The position numbers and the translations under genes were made by a program. Below the pieces are notes generated by a model. That model was not told the origin of the DNA and made no database searches. It saw only the letters and a program-made list of their open reading frames with translations. This document shows, piece after piece, positions 54,701 through 63,583 of a stretch of 64,000 bases of DNA. How positions within the stretch are numbered: position 1 is the stretch's first letter; each line of letters begins with the position of its first letter. Source of the DNA: JAKFWF01 sp963741505 (lineage in GTDB: Bacteria > Pseudomonadota > Alphaproteobacteria > Rhizobiales > Hyphomicrobiaceae); contig CAVUIJ010000017.1 of the NCBI GenBank assembly GCA_963741505.1, forward strand, positions 248,001-312,000, read 5' to 3'.

Positions 54701-55339
54701 CGCCGACGCCGATGAACGCGGCGAGCTTGACCAGCGACTCCGCGGCAACCGCCAGCATCAGGCCGTCCTGGTGCTCCGTCGCATCGATGTGGCGCGTGCC
54801 GAACAGGATCGCGAACACCGCCAGCATCAGCGCCACGACCAGCGCGGTATCCAGGATGCCGACATGCGGCAGCGTGATCGGCGTCGCAGCGGCGCTGCCC
54901 CCGAGCAGCGTCTCCGTCGAGATCACGATCGCCTTCAATTGCAGCGCGATGTAGGGCAGCGTGCCGACCACCGCGACCAGCGTGACGATCGCCGCGACGG
55001 CCGGGCTCTTGCCGTAGCGCGCGGCGAGGAAGTCGGCGACCGACGTGATGTTCTGGCTCTTGGCGAGCCGCACGATGCGCAGTCACCAGCGGCAGGCCGA
55101 AGCATGAACAGCAGGATCGGGCCGAGATAGACCGGGATGAAGTCGTAGCCGGTCTCCGCGGCGAGGCCGACGCTGCCGAAGAACGTCCACGACGTGCAGT
55201 AGACGGCCAGCGACAGCGAGTAGATCAGCGGCCGCGTCTCGTCGCCCTTGAGGCGCGCACGGTCGCCGAACCAGGCGATCAGGAACAGGATCCCGACATA
55301 CGCCATGGCGAGCGGGACGATGGCCCAGCCTTCGAACAT
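51784..55339 (-). CDS. Symporter-domain hybrid histidine kinase (CrbS-like), heavily frameshifted
   Basis: About 1,185-residue sensor. The N-terminal 560 or so residues are an SSS symporter domain (IVPLAMAYVGILFLIAWFGD, LIYSLSLAVYCTSWTFFGSVG, NITSVADFLAARYGKSPAVA). A PAS domain follows (RHGLGVFDKDM, IVCTFSDITERVEAANEL), then HisKA with the H box FLAAASHDLLQPLNAARLY, HATPase (RVLQNLVANAVKYTREGRV, DTGPGIPASKH), and a receiver domain (CTVLCIDNEPAVLEGM, VVLADYHLDKGTG). At least ten single-base breaks scatter these over three frames. The start MFEGWAIVPLAMAYVG at 55339 is clear. Role: couples carboxylate binding or flux to the adjacent regulator. Confidence 0.88.
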
Positions 55340-55360
55340 GCGACCTCGCGCCTTGCATTG

Positions 55361-55406
55361 GCCTTGGAGCCCCGACACTGCGCCAGTGCCGGGGCCGCCT
55401 CAAGGC
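55361..55406 (-). repeat. Hairpin in the leader of the symporter-kinase gene
   Basis: GCCTTGGAG CCCCGACACTG, loop CGC, CAGTGCCGGGG CCGCCTCAAGGC. The stem is about 20 bp with one bulge and one G-U-type pair. It lies 22 bp upstream of the kinase start and so would be in the mRNA leader or overlap the promoter. Confidence 0.55.
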
Positions 55407-55543
55407 AAACTTTGGCCTATGGTTCGCGGCACCGGGGCGGCCGGTGCGCGCCCACCCGGTTCGCCTATGGTCCGCACTTGCCAATGCCCCCCGCTTCGCC
55501 CAGAACGGCGCGCCGGAGCAACTCTTGCAAGGAACAGCGTACC

Positions 55544-56424
55544 GTGGCCGAGTTCCTGCCTCTCGACGAAGCCATCAGGCGCAACGTGCGCGACGGCGAC
55601 ACGCTGGCGCTCGAAGGCTTCACGCACCTCATCCCCTTCGCCGCCGGCCACGAGATCATCCGCCAGCGCGTGCAAGGACCTGACCGTCATCCGCATGACG
55701 CCCGACCTGATCTACGACCAGATGGTCGGCATGGGGATGGTCCGGAAAATGATCTTCTCGTGGACCGGCAACCCCGGCGTCGGCTCGCTGCACCGGGTGC
55801 GCGAGGCGATCGAGCAGGGCTGGCCGCGTCCGCTCGAGATCGAGGAGCACAGCCACGCCGCAATGGCCAACGCCTACGAGGCCGGCGCCAGCGGCCTGCC
55901 GTGCGCGATCTTCCGCGGCTACATCGGCGTCGACCTGCCGAAGGTGAACCCGAACATCCGCTTCATCGAGTGCCCGTTCACCGGCGAGCGGCTTGCCGCC
56001 ATCCCGTCGCACCGGCCGGACGTGGCCGTGATCCACGCGCTGCGCGCCGACAAGGCCGGCAACGTGCTGCTCGAAGGCATCGTCGGCGTGCAGAAGGAGG
56101 CGGTGCTGGCGGCAAAGCGCGCAGTCGTCACGGTCGAGGAGATCGTCGACGAGCTCTACGATGCGCGCTCCGGGGCAAGCCCCGACGCGCGTGGCTCACG
56201 CAACGCCAACGCGATCATCCTGCCGACGTGGACCGTCAGCGCGATCGCCTGCGTGCCGGGCGGCGCGTTCCCGAGCTACGCGCACGGCTACTACACCCGC
56301 AACAACAAGTTCTACATCGATTGGGACGAGATCTCCCGCGACCGCGCCACGTTCCTTGCAGTGGATGGACGCGAACGTGATGAAGCAGGGCCCGCAAGCG
56401 TTCGCGGTGCATGCGCGACGCTGA
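55544..56424 (+). CDS. CoA-transferase subunit A (3-oxoacid/glutaconate type), frameshifted
   Basis: About 293-residue class I CoA-transferase alpha subunit. It starts with GTG (VAEFLPLDEAIRRNVRDGD) behind AAGGA; then GFTHLIPFAAGHEIIRQ, IRMTPDLIYDQMVGMGM, SWTGNPGVGSLHRVREAIE, IGVDLPKVNPNIRFIECPF and CVPGGAFPSYAHGYYTRNN. Breaks lie near 55672 and 56362. A palindromic insertion (56166-56195) adds ARSGASPDARG where the family has only a short turn. The catalytic glutamate is on subunit B, which is not encoded next to it; the following gene is SUMF1-like. The acyl substrate is unknown. Confidence 0.83.
56166..56195 (+). repeat. In-frame palindromic element inside the CoA-transferase gene
   Basis: CGCTCCGGGG, CAAGCCCCGACGCG, CGTGGC. 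It encodes RSGASPDARG in frame and differs from the boxC copy (42501-42530) by one base in 30. Confidence 0.8.
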
Positions 56425-56445
56425 GCGATGGTCGAGGAGCGCAAC

Positions 56446-57441
56446 ATGATCTCCCCCGAGCCAAGTTGGACCACGTTGGGCATGGCGATGCTCGCGGTCG
56501 CTTCTTGCGGCATGCCGGGCGCCGCCGCACAGACCGCGTCACCCAATTCGCCGATACCGCAATTCCCCCGGGCCGCATCGTTCGAGCCCGGCCGTGCGCC
56601 GGCGTCCATGGCCCAACAGCAGTCGATGGTCCGCATCACCGGCGGTACCTACACGATCGGCTCGCCCGCCAACCATCCGCTGGCGAACCGTGCCGCGATG
56701 CCCGAGCATCGGGTCGAGCTGAAGCCATTCAGGATCGACCGGACCGAGGTGACGAACGCGCAGTTCGCCGAGTTCATGAACGCGCTGCCGGTAAAGCCGA
56801 TCGGCACGGCGCTGGGCGGACAAGGTCGCTGCGGCCAACATCGCGCCGGCCGATCGCGCGTTGTTCCTCGAGTTCTCCAGCAGGCCATCGCCCTACACCA
56901 TGATCGATCTCGACGACGAGGACGCGCGCATCGGTGTCCGCGATGGGCGCTTCGTCTCCAATCCCGGGCATGAGACCCACCCGGTGACGGAGACGACGTG
57001 GGCGGCGCCCTCGCTTATTGCCGTTGGCGGGGTGCACGATTGCCGACCGAGGTGGAATGGGAGGCGGCCGCGCGCGGGCTTGTCGGGCCGTCCATTTCCC
57101 TGGGGAGATGCCATGCCTACCCAGGACCTCGCCGTCATCGGCTTGCCGAGCGGCACGACTGTCGCCGTCGGCAGCCGGCCCAAGGGAGCGACGCCGGAGG
57201 GCCTGATGGACATGGGCGGCAGCCTGCTGGAATGGACGAGCACGCTCGATCGGCCGTATCCCTACCGCGCCAACGACGGGCGGGAGGATCTGCGGCACCG
57301 GGCGAGCGGATCGTGCGCGGCGGCAACTACATTTTCGACGATACGCCGGACAAGCTCGTTGCGTGGAACCGTACGGTTGCCTGGCGGAACCCCGCAACGG
57401 GACATCGCCAGATCGGTTTCAGGTGCGCCGGCGATGAGTGA
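56446..57441 (+). CDS. Secreted SUMF1/formylglycine-generating-enzyme-like protein, frameshifted
   Basis: About 330-residue exported protein. The signal peptide includes LGMAMLAVASCGMPGAAAQ. The SUMF1 fold is seen as MVRITGGTYTIGSPANHP, HRVELKPFRIDRTEVTNAQF, ARLPTEVEWEAAARGL, GGSLLEWTSTLDR, RIVRGGNYIFDD and HRQIGFRCAGDE. The last cysteine matches one of the FGE conserved positions, but the catalytic pair cannot be confirmed. Breaks lie near 56820, 57000, 57100 and 57290. No sulfatase is nearby, so a role other than sulfatase activation is possible. It overlaps the next gene by 8 bp. Confidence 0.78.
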
Positions 57442-58090
57442 GGCTGCAAGAGCTGCGCTCGATCACATCGCGGTAGTGGCACCAGACCTGGCCAGCGGCC
57501 TCGCCTGGGTGCGCGAAATGCTCGGCGTCGAGCCGCAGCCTGGCGGCAAGCACCCCGAGATGGGAACGCACAACCATCTGCTACGCCTTGGCGACAGTAT
57601 GTTCCTGGAGGTCATCGCCGCCGATCCCGCCGCCGGCAAGCCGTCGCCGCATCGACGCTGGTTCGGGCTCGACGATCCCGCACAGTTGCGCCGCGATTGG
57701 CGCGACGGGCGGCGATTGCGCGGCTGGGTCGCGCGGTGCACGGACCTCGAAGCGACCATCGGACCGCGTGGGCCGACGTTCGGCGTGCCGATGCCGATCA
57801 GCCGTGGTGATCGCCGCTGGAAATTCTCGGTCCGCGCGGACGGCACACTGCCGGCCGATGGAGCGTTACCGCATCTGATCGACTGGGGTGAGGCGGGGCC
57901 GCCCGCGTCCGCCATGCCGGACAAGGGCTGCAGACTGTCGGCATTTGTCATCGAGACACCGGACCCGGCGTTCGTGCGGTCCTCGCTGTCGGCACTGACG
58001 CTCTCCGACGAGCCCGATATCCGCGACGGCAAGGTCGTCCGCCTGATCGCCGCCATCGAGACACCGCGCGGCGTTCGCATCCTGACCTGA
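57434..58090 (+). CDS. VOC-superfamily (glyoxalase-like) protein
   Basis: 218-residue protein of the glyoxalase-like domain group. DHIAVVAPDLASGLAWVREM is the first beta-alpha-beta unit; HNHLLRLGDSMFLEVIA supplies probable metal ligands (His and Glu); CRLSAFVIETPDPAFVRSSL is the second unit. The family is diverse (lyases, dioxygenases, resistance proteins), so no reaction is claimed. Its start overlaps the SUMF1 stop (ATGAGTGA), pointing to coupled translation. It converges with argJ, with only 4 bp between stops. Confidence 0.83.
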   Translation: MSEAARAALDHIAVVAPDLASGLAWVREMLGVEPQPGGKHPEMGTHNHLLRLGDSMFLEVIAADPAAGKPSPHRRWFGLDDPAQLRRDWRDGRRLRGWVARCTDLEATIGPRGPTFGVPMPISRGDRRWKFSVRADGTLPADGALPHLIDWGEAGPPASAMPDKGCRLSAFVIETPDPAFVRSSLSALTLSDEPDIRDGKVVRLIAAIETPRGVRILT

Positions 58091-58094
58091 CGCT

Positions 58095-59352
58095 TCAGCT
58101 GCGGTAGTCGGCGTTGATGCTGACGTAGTCGTGCGTCAGGTCGCAGGTCCACACCGTGGCGTGGCCGGCGCCGACGCCGACATCGACGCGCGAGCTTGAT
58201 CTCGGCGCCCTTCATGTAGGCGGCGACGGTCTTCTCGACGTAGCCCGGCGCGCGCTCGCCGTCTGACGGCGACGAGATGCGGGCCGAACCAGATCGACAG
58301 CCGGTCGCGGTCGGCGGCCTCGCCCGACTTGCCGACCGCCATCACGACGCGGCCCCAGTTCGGGTCCTCGCCGGCGATCGCGGTTTTCAGGATCGGCGAG
58401 TTGGCGATCGACATCGCGATGCGGTGCGCCGCGCGCGTCGTTCTCCGCGCCCCACACCTGGACCGTGACGAACTTGGTCAGCCCCTCGCCGTCCTTCACG
58501 ACCTGCATCGCGAGATCGTGCATCACGCTTTGCGAGCGCCGCCGGCGAACGCGCCGCAGTTCGGATCGGCCATGTCGCGGATCGCCGGCGCGCTCGCGCT
58601 TGCTCGCGGCCCCGGTCGCGAACACGATCAGCGTGTCGGACGTCGAGGTATCGCTGTCGACGGTGATGCAGTTGAACGTCTGGTCGGCGATCGCGGAGAC
58701 GAGCCGTCTGCAGCACCGGCTGGGCGATCGCCGCGTCGGTGAAGACGAAGCACAGCATCGTCGCCATGTCCGGCGCGATCATGCCGGCGCCCTTGCAGAA
58801 GCCGCCGATCGTGACCTCGACGCCGCCGATCTCGACCTTGGCGATGGCGAGCTTGGGGTAGGTGTCGGTGGTCATGATCGCGCGCGCGGCCGCTTCCCAG
58901 GCTTCGGGCTTCGCGGACTTGACGAGACCCGGCAGCGCGGCGGCGATCTTGGCCGCCGTCCATCGGCTCGCCGATCACGCCGGTCGAGGCGACGTAGATC
59001 TCGCCCGCCTCGCAGCTCGACCGCCTTGGCCGCGCGCCTCGACCGTGACGCGCACGGCCTCGACGCCCTTGCGGCCGGTGAAGGCGTTGGCGTTGCCGGA
59101 GTTGACGACGAGCGCGCGCGCGCGGCCGTGCTCGAACTGCTCGCGGCACCACAGCACCGGCGCCGAGCACGTCTTCGAGCTGGTCGTCACGCCGGCCGCG
59201 ACGGTGCCGGGATCGAACAGCGCCAGCATCACGTCGGTGCGGCCCTTGTAGCGCACGCTGGCCGCGGCGGTGGCGAAGCGCACGCCGTCGATCGGCGGCA
59301 ACTGCGGCAGCGTCTTCGGCGCGAACGGCGACGGCTTTGGCGTGGCGGCCAT
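58095..59352 (-). CDS. argJ: Glutamate N-acetyltransferase / ornithine acetyltransferase, heavily frameshifted
   Basis: About 413-residue ArgJ of the cyclic arginine pathway. It starts MAATPKPSPFAPKTLPQLPP; then SKTCSAPVLWCREQF, RALVVNSGNANAFTGRKG, ASTGVIGEPMDG, and the self-cleavage site GMIAPDMATMLCFVFTD with the nucleophile threonine, then KTAIAGEDPNWGRVVMAVGK and the end DLTHDYVSINADYRS. At least seven single-base breaks spread these over three frames, the densest cluster in the window outside the kinase. All blocks are present and in order. Confidence 0.9.
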
Positions 59353-59605
59353 GAGTGGTCCTCGCAAGGCGTGAATGTCGCCGGCACGAAACAGGAAGCC
59401 GGCCGCGGAATCAAGCGACGCCGATCGAGGGCGGCGTCAAGCGGCGCCCTTCGCGCCGCGCAACTCGCCGACTGCCAGACGGGTGAGTGGTCCCGGCGGG
59501 TTGCGCTCGGCAAAGAGCCGCAGCTTACCCGCCCTACGGCTCATACAAAAAATTAGAACAAACAACACATCATCATGGCATAACACGGATTTATGCATTT
59601 TCCTG

Positions 59606-59634
59606 TTGACAGCGTGACGCTCCTCGTGTAGGTT
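59606..59634 (+). promoter_or_regulatory. Predicted promoter of the GTA-like module
   Basis: TTGACA (59606-59611), a 17-bp spacer, TAGGTT (59629-59634). It sits at the end of an AT-rich stretch (about 59540-59605) that contrasts with the surrounding DNA. Confidence 0.6.
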
Positions 59635-59664
59635 TCAGTCATTCTCGACAAGTGTGTGAGGCCG

Positions 59665-59696
59665 ACGCCTCGGGCGCAACCCGCTCGGGGCGTTTT
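59665..59696 (+). promoter_or_regulatory. Hairpin followed by TTTT in the leader of the GTA-like module
   Basis: ACGCC (59665) pairs with GGCGT (to 59693) around an inner CGGG/CCCG stem with loop CGCAA; TTTT follows. Placed 30 bp after the predicted -10 box and 38 bp before the first ATG, it could attenuate transcription of the module. Confidence 0.5.
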
Positions 59697-59733
59697 GCGT
59701 TCAGCACGCCGCGAACATCCGAGCCAACCCGCC

Positions 59734-60373
59734 ATGCCAGCACGCTTCGAGCCGCACAGCGCCGCGGTGCGCGAGGACGTGCGCCGGCTCTATGTCGAGG
59801 ACGCGCGAGCCGCTCGCTGCGATCACCGCCAGCACCGGCGTGTCCGCGACGACGATCAGGGACTGGGCGAAAGCCGAGGGCTGGCCGCCGCGCCCGCGAG
59901 TGACAGCGGCCGCCGGCAAGACGACGCAACGCCTGCGTCCGAAAGTCGAAGAAGCGGACAGGCCGCGCCGCCGAAGCGGACAGCAACCGAGGCCACACGC
60001 CTTCCCGCGCCGCTGGTGGCGATCGGCGAGGCCGTCGCGTCGGCGCTGTCGCCGGCCTCGTTGAAACTCAGAATACTGCACCTGATCGCCTTGAAGCTTA
60101 CCGAGATGGAGAGACAGATGAGCGCCGGCAATGCCGATGCCAACCCGGAGCGCGACATGCGCGCGCTCAACGGGATGATGCAATCGATCGACAAGCTGAA
60201 GGATCTCGAGCCTGGACATGGAAACGCCGGCGCCGCCGATCCCAAATCCCGCCGAGCCCCCGCCACCGTCGAGGAGGAGGACCGCCTCCGCCTGGAAATT
60301 GTCGAGCGAATGCTCAAGCTCCGAGAGCGAGCACGAAGCAGCCGGAGGGGCTGGCCCCGCTGATCGCGGATGA
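59734..60373 (+). CDS. Putative terminase small subunit-like protein, frameshifted
   Basis: First gene of the head module. It starts MPARFEPHSAAVREDVRRLY; the next frame continues EPLAAITASTGVSATTIRDW with AKAEGWPPRPR, a helix-turn-helix typical of small terminases. A coiled-coil-prone C-terminus (LKLRILHLIALKLTEMERQM, RLRLEIVERMLKLRERA) follows. At least two breaks, near 59810 and 59985. The end overlaps the large terminase region and may stop at 60363 or 60373. Position directly before a terminase supports the call; no catalytic motif can prove it. Confidence 0.55.
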
Positions 60374-61739
60374 GCTCGACTGGCTTCGGCACGACTGGCA
60401 GACCTGGGCGCGCGAGTACCAGTTGCCGCCGGCTGCCGACGAGGCGCAGTCGCCGTGGCGGACCTGGCTGCTGCTCGGCGGTCGCGGCGCCGGCAAGACG
60501 CGGGCGGGCGCGGAGTGGGTGCGTGCGATCGCGCGTGGCGTACCGGCCCGAGATGGGCGGCATGCCGCCGCGCATCGCGCTGGTCGGCGAGACGCTCGCC
60601 GATGCGCGCAGCGTGATGGTGGAAGGTGTATCCGGGCTGCTGGCGGTGCATCGGCACGCCGAGCGGCCGGTGTTCGAATCCTCGAAGCATCAATTGGTCT
60701 GGCCGAACGGCGTGATCGCGCAGATGTTCTCGTCGGAGGATCCCGACGGGCTGCGCGGACCGCAGTTCCACGCCGCTTGGTGCGACGAGCTGGCGAAATG
60801 GACCTATGCGGAGCGGACCTGGGACATGCTGCAATTCGCACTGCGGCTGGGCGAGCATCCCCGACAACTGGTGACGACGACGCCGCGCCCGATCCCGCTG
60901 TTGAAGCGGCTGATCGAGGACGCGGCGAACGGTGATCGACCGTGCCCGCACGACCGACAACGCGGACAACCTGGCGCCGACCTTCGTCGCGGAGATGACG
61001 CGGCGCTACGGCGGCAGTCTGCTCGGCCGGCAGGAGCTCGACGGCGAGATGATCGAGGACGGAGGCAGGCGCGTTGTGGCGGCTCGACTGGATCGAGCAG
61101 GCCCGCGTGCGAGCAGCGCCCGAGTTGACGAGAATCGTGGTCGCGGTCGATCCGCCGGTGACGGCGACGGCAACGTCGGATGCCTGCGGCATCGTGGTTG
61201 CCGGCGTGGGCGTGGATCGCCGCGGCTACGTATTGGCCGACCGCACGCTGCAGGGCCGCGACGGCGCGGCGTGGGCGCGGGCGGCGATCGCGGCCTATCG
61301 CGACTTCAAGGCCGACCGCATCGTGGCGGAGGTCAACCAGGGCGGCGACCTCGTCGTCGGCGTCATGAAGCAGATCGACGACACCGTGCCGATCGGCAAG
61401 GTGCGCGCGACGCGCGGCAAGTGGGTGCGCGCGGAGCCGGTCGCCGCACTCTATGCGGAAGGCCGCGTCAGCCACGTCGGCCACCTCGGCGATCTGGAAG
61501 CGCAGATGCTGTCGTTCGGCGCCGGCGGTCTGGGTCGCGGCAAGAGCCCCGACCGGATGGATGCGCTGGTCTGGGCGCTGACCGAGCTGATGCTCGAGCA
61601 GGCGCCGCTGCCGTCGATCAGGATGACTTTGATTGCCGAACGCAGATCCCTCCCCCTCGAGGGGGAGGGATCGCAAGCGAAAAGGTTCCACGCATGCAGA
61701 CACGATCAGCGCTCCGGCCATCGCGGCTGGAGTGGATGA
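60361..61739 (+). CDS. GTA/prophage-type terminase large subunit, frameshifted
   Basis: DNA-packaging ATPase-nuclease of the gene-transfer-agent type. Walker A is LLLGGRGAGKTRAGAEWVRA. PPRIALVGETLADARSVMVE, LRGPQFHAAWCDELAKW (Walker B region) and RQLVTTTPRPIPLLKRLI follow. The nuclease half has TRIVVAVDPPVTAT and DRIVAEVNQGGDLVVGVMKQ and KSPDRMDALVWALTELM. Breaks lie near 60545, 60932 and 61070. The exact start is not visible; LIADELDWLRHDWQTWARE begins just after 60361. The last 30 codons include a 28-bp perfect palindrome and overlap the portal start. Confidence 0.82.
61646..61673. repeat. 28-bp perfect palindrome inside the terminase 3' end
   Basis: GATCCCTCCCCCTC followed by its exact inverse GAGGGGGAGGGATC, no loop. 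It encodes RSLPLEGEGS in the terminase frame and is not conserved in terminases that I know; it looks like an inserted repeat. Confidence 0.75.
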
Positions 61740-63560
61740 GCGGCGCGTTGGCGCGCGTGCTCGCCGGACTGAAGCGCGAGGGCAAGGGCGGCGGCGGGCC
61801 GCTGGTCGCGATCGAGAACACCGGCCAGCCGCAGTGGGCGCCGCGCGACTACGCCGCGTTCGCCCGCGAGGGCATGATGCAGAACGCGATCGTCTATCGC
61901 TGCGTGCGCATGATCGCGGAGGCCGCCGCGTCGGTGCCGCTGCTGCTCTACGAGGGCGATGCGGAGATCACCGAGCATCCGCTGCTCGATCTGCTCGCGC
62001 GGCCGTGCCCGGGGCATTCCGGCACCGACCTGCATGGAACAGTTCTACGGCTTCCTGCTGGTCTCGGGCAACGCCTACCTGCACGCCGTCGCGCTCGGCG
62101 GCGAGATCCGCGAGTTGCACGCGCTGCGGCCGGATCGCGTCAAGGTGATCCCCGGCGCCGACGGCTGGCCCGAGGCGTGGGAATATGCGGCGGGCGGGCG
62201 CACCGTGCGGATCGGCGGCGAGCCGGCGGCGGGCGTCGCAGCCGTGCTGCAACTCAAGCTGTTCCACCCGGTCAACGACTACTACGGCCTGTCGCCGATC
62301 GAGGCAGCGGCCACCGCCATCGACATCCACAACGCCGCAGCGAAATGGAACAAGGCGCTGCTCGACAACTCGGCGCGGCCGTCGGGCGCGCTGGTCTACA
62401 CGACGGGCGGCAGCCTCACCGGCGACCAGTTCCAGCGCCTGAAGGGCGAGCTGGAGACGACGTTCCAGGGCGCGCGCAACGCCGGCCGGCCGCTGCTGCT
62501 GGAAGGCGGGCTCGACTGGAAGGCGATGAGCCTGTCGCCGCGCGACATGGACTTCATCGAGGCCAAGCACGCCGCCGCCCGCGAGATCGCGCTGGCGATC
62601 GGCGTGCCGCCGATGCTGCTCGGCATTCCCGGCGACAACACGTATGCGAACTACGCCGAGGCCAATCGCGCGTTCTGGCGGCAGACGGTGTTGCCCTTGG
62701 CGACGCGCGGCGCGCGCGGGATCGCGCAATGGCTCGGCCCGGCGTGGGGCGACGAGTTGCGGTTGGCGCCGGATCTCGACGCAGGTCGAGGCGCTGGCCC
62801 CGGAGCGCGAGGCGCTGTGGGCCAGGTTGGAGAAGGCGAGCTTCCTGTCGCAGGACGAGAAGCGCGCGGCGGTTGGGTATGACGCGCGGGCGCGGAGGGT
62901 GGTGATGGCGCCACCGGCCCTTTCGCGCGGAAGTACAGCCCTGATCAGCCGCGTATGCCTGCGGGCCAGACGGGCGGCGGGCAGTGGACGAGCGGGGAGG
63001 GTGGTAGTGACGCAGACGGCGACGACGGCGTACCCGACGGCGGGGAAGATGAGAACGACGATCCGCTGCTGCACAGGGTTGCTCAACGTGGCGCCAGCCC
63101 ATTGGGCAGCCCGCAACTTGCCAATGCCGTGCGCAGTGCGCGCTCCGAGCTGGCGAAGGTTCGCGAGTTGGACCCGAATTGGAGGACGCCGCCCAGTCTC
63201 AGGTCCGAAGAGAACGTCGCCGGTCTGATCGCGCACTACGAGGCGATTGCTCAGGCCGCCAGGGCTCGCTATGCGGAGATTACGCGGGACGCGATCCCGG
63301 GCACCAACCCTAGTTGGGGCATCAATCGTCTTCGTAAAGAACTTGGTGATATGGGATACAATTACATTGGTCCGGCAACTCGCTCGCCAGGATTTCAGTT
63401 TTATAATCCGAGAACGGGCGATTGGGTGCGTATTATGGACCGACCAACCAGGGCACCGTTTCGAACGGATCACTTCAAAAATTCCACAATAACTTCTACT
63501 ACAGGTACCTACCGTCTGGCGGCAGTTGGGGATCTCATGTGACGATTCCCAATAAGTGAC
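61694..63560 (+). CDS. GTA/HK97-type portal protein fused to a C-terminal toxin-like domain, frameshifted
   Basis: Residues 1-400 or so are an HK97-type portal: QWAPRDYAAFAREGMMQNAI, VYRCVRMIAEAAASVPLLLY, LFHPVNDYYGLSPIEAAATA, IGVPPMLLGIPGDNTYANY. It then reads EALWARLEKASFLSQDEKRA, where portals normally end, and continues GPFARKYSPDQPRMPAGQTG with GGQWTSGEGG, an acidic linker, and a lower-GC domain (GINRLRKELGDMGYNYIGPA, QFYNPRTGDWVRIMDRPTR). With one A added to the A5 run at 63477-63481 the end becomes HNNFYYRYLPSGGSWGSHVT, IPNK, stop 63558-63560. Breaks also near 62030, 62780 and 62890. Fusion is inferred from the open frame and linker. Confidence 0.72.
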
Positions 63561-63583
63561 CTCGCATTTAGTGGAGCGCACCA

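Noticed and set aside
62955..63542. A free-standing gene starting MPAGQTGGGQW downstream of the portal.
   Set aside because: The conserved linker begins upstream of that methionine (GPFARKYSPDQPR) in an open frame that connects with the portal tail, and there is no ribosome site at the methionine.
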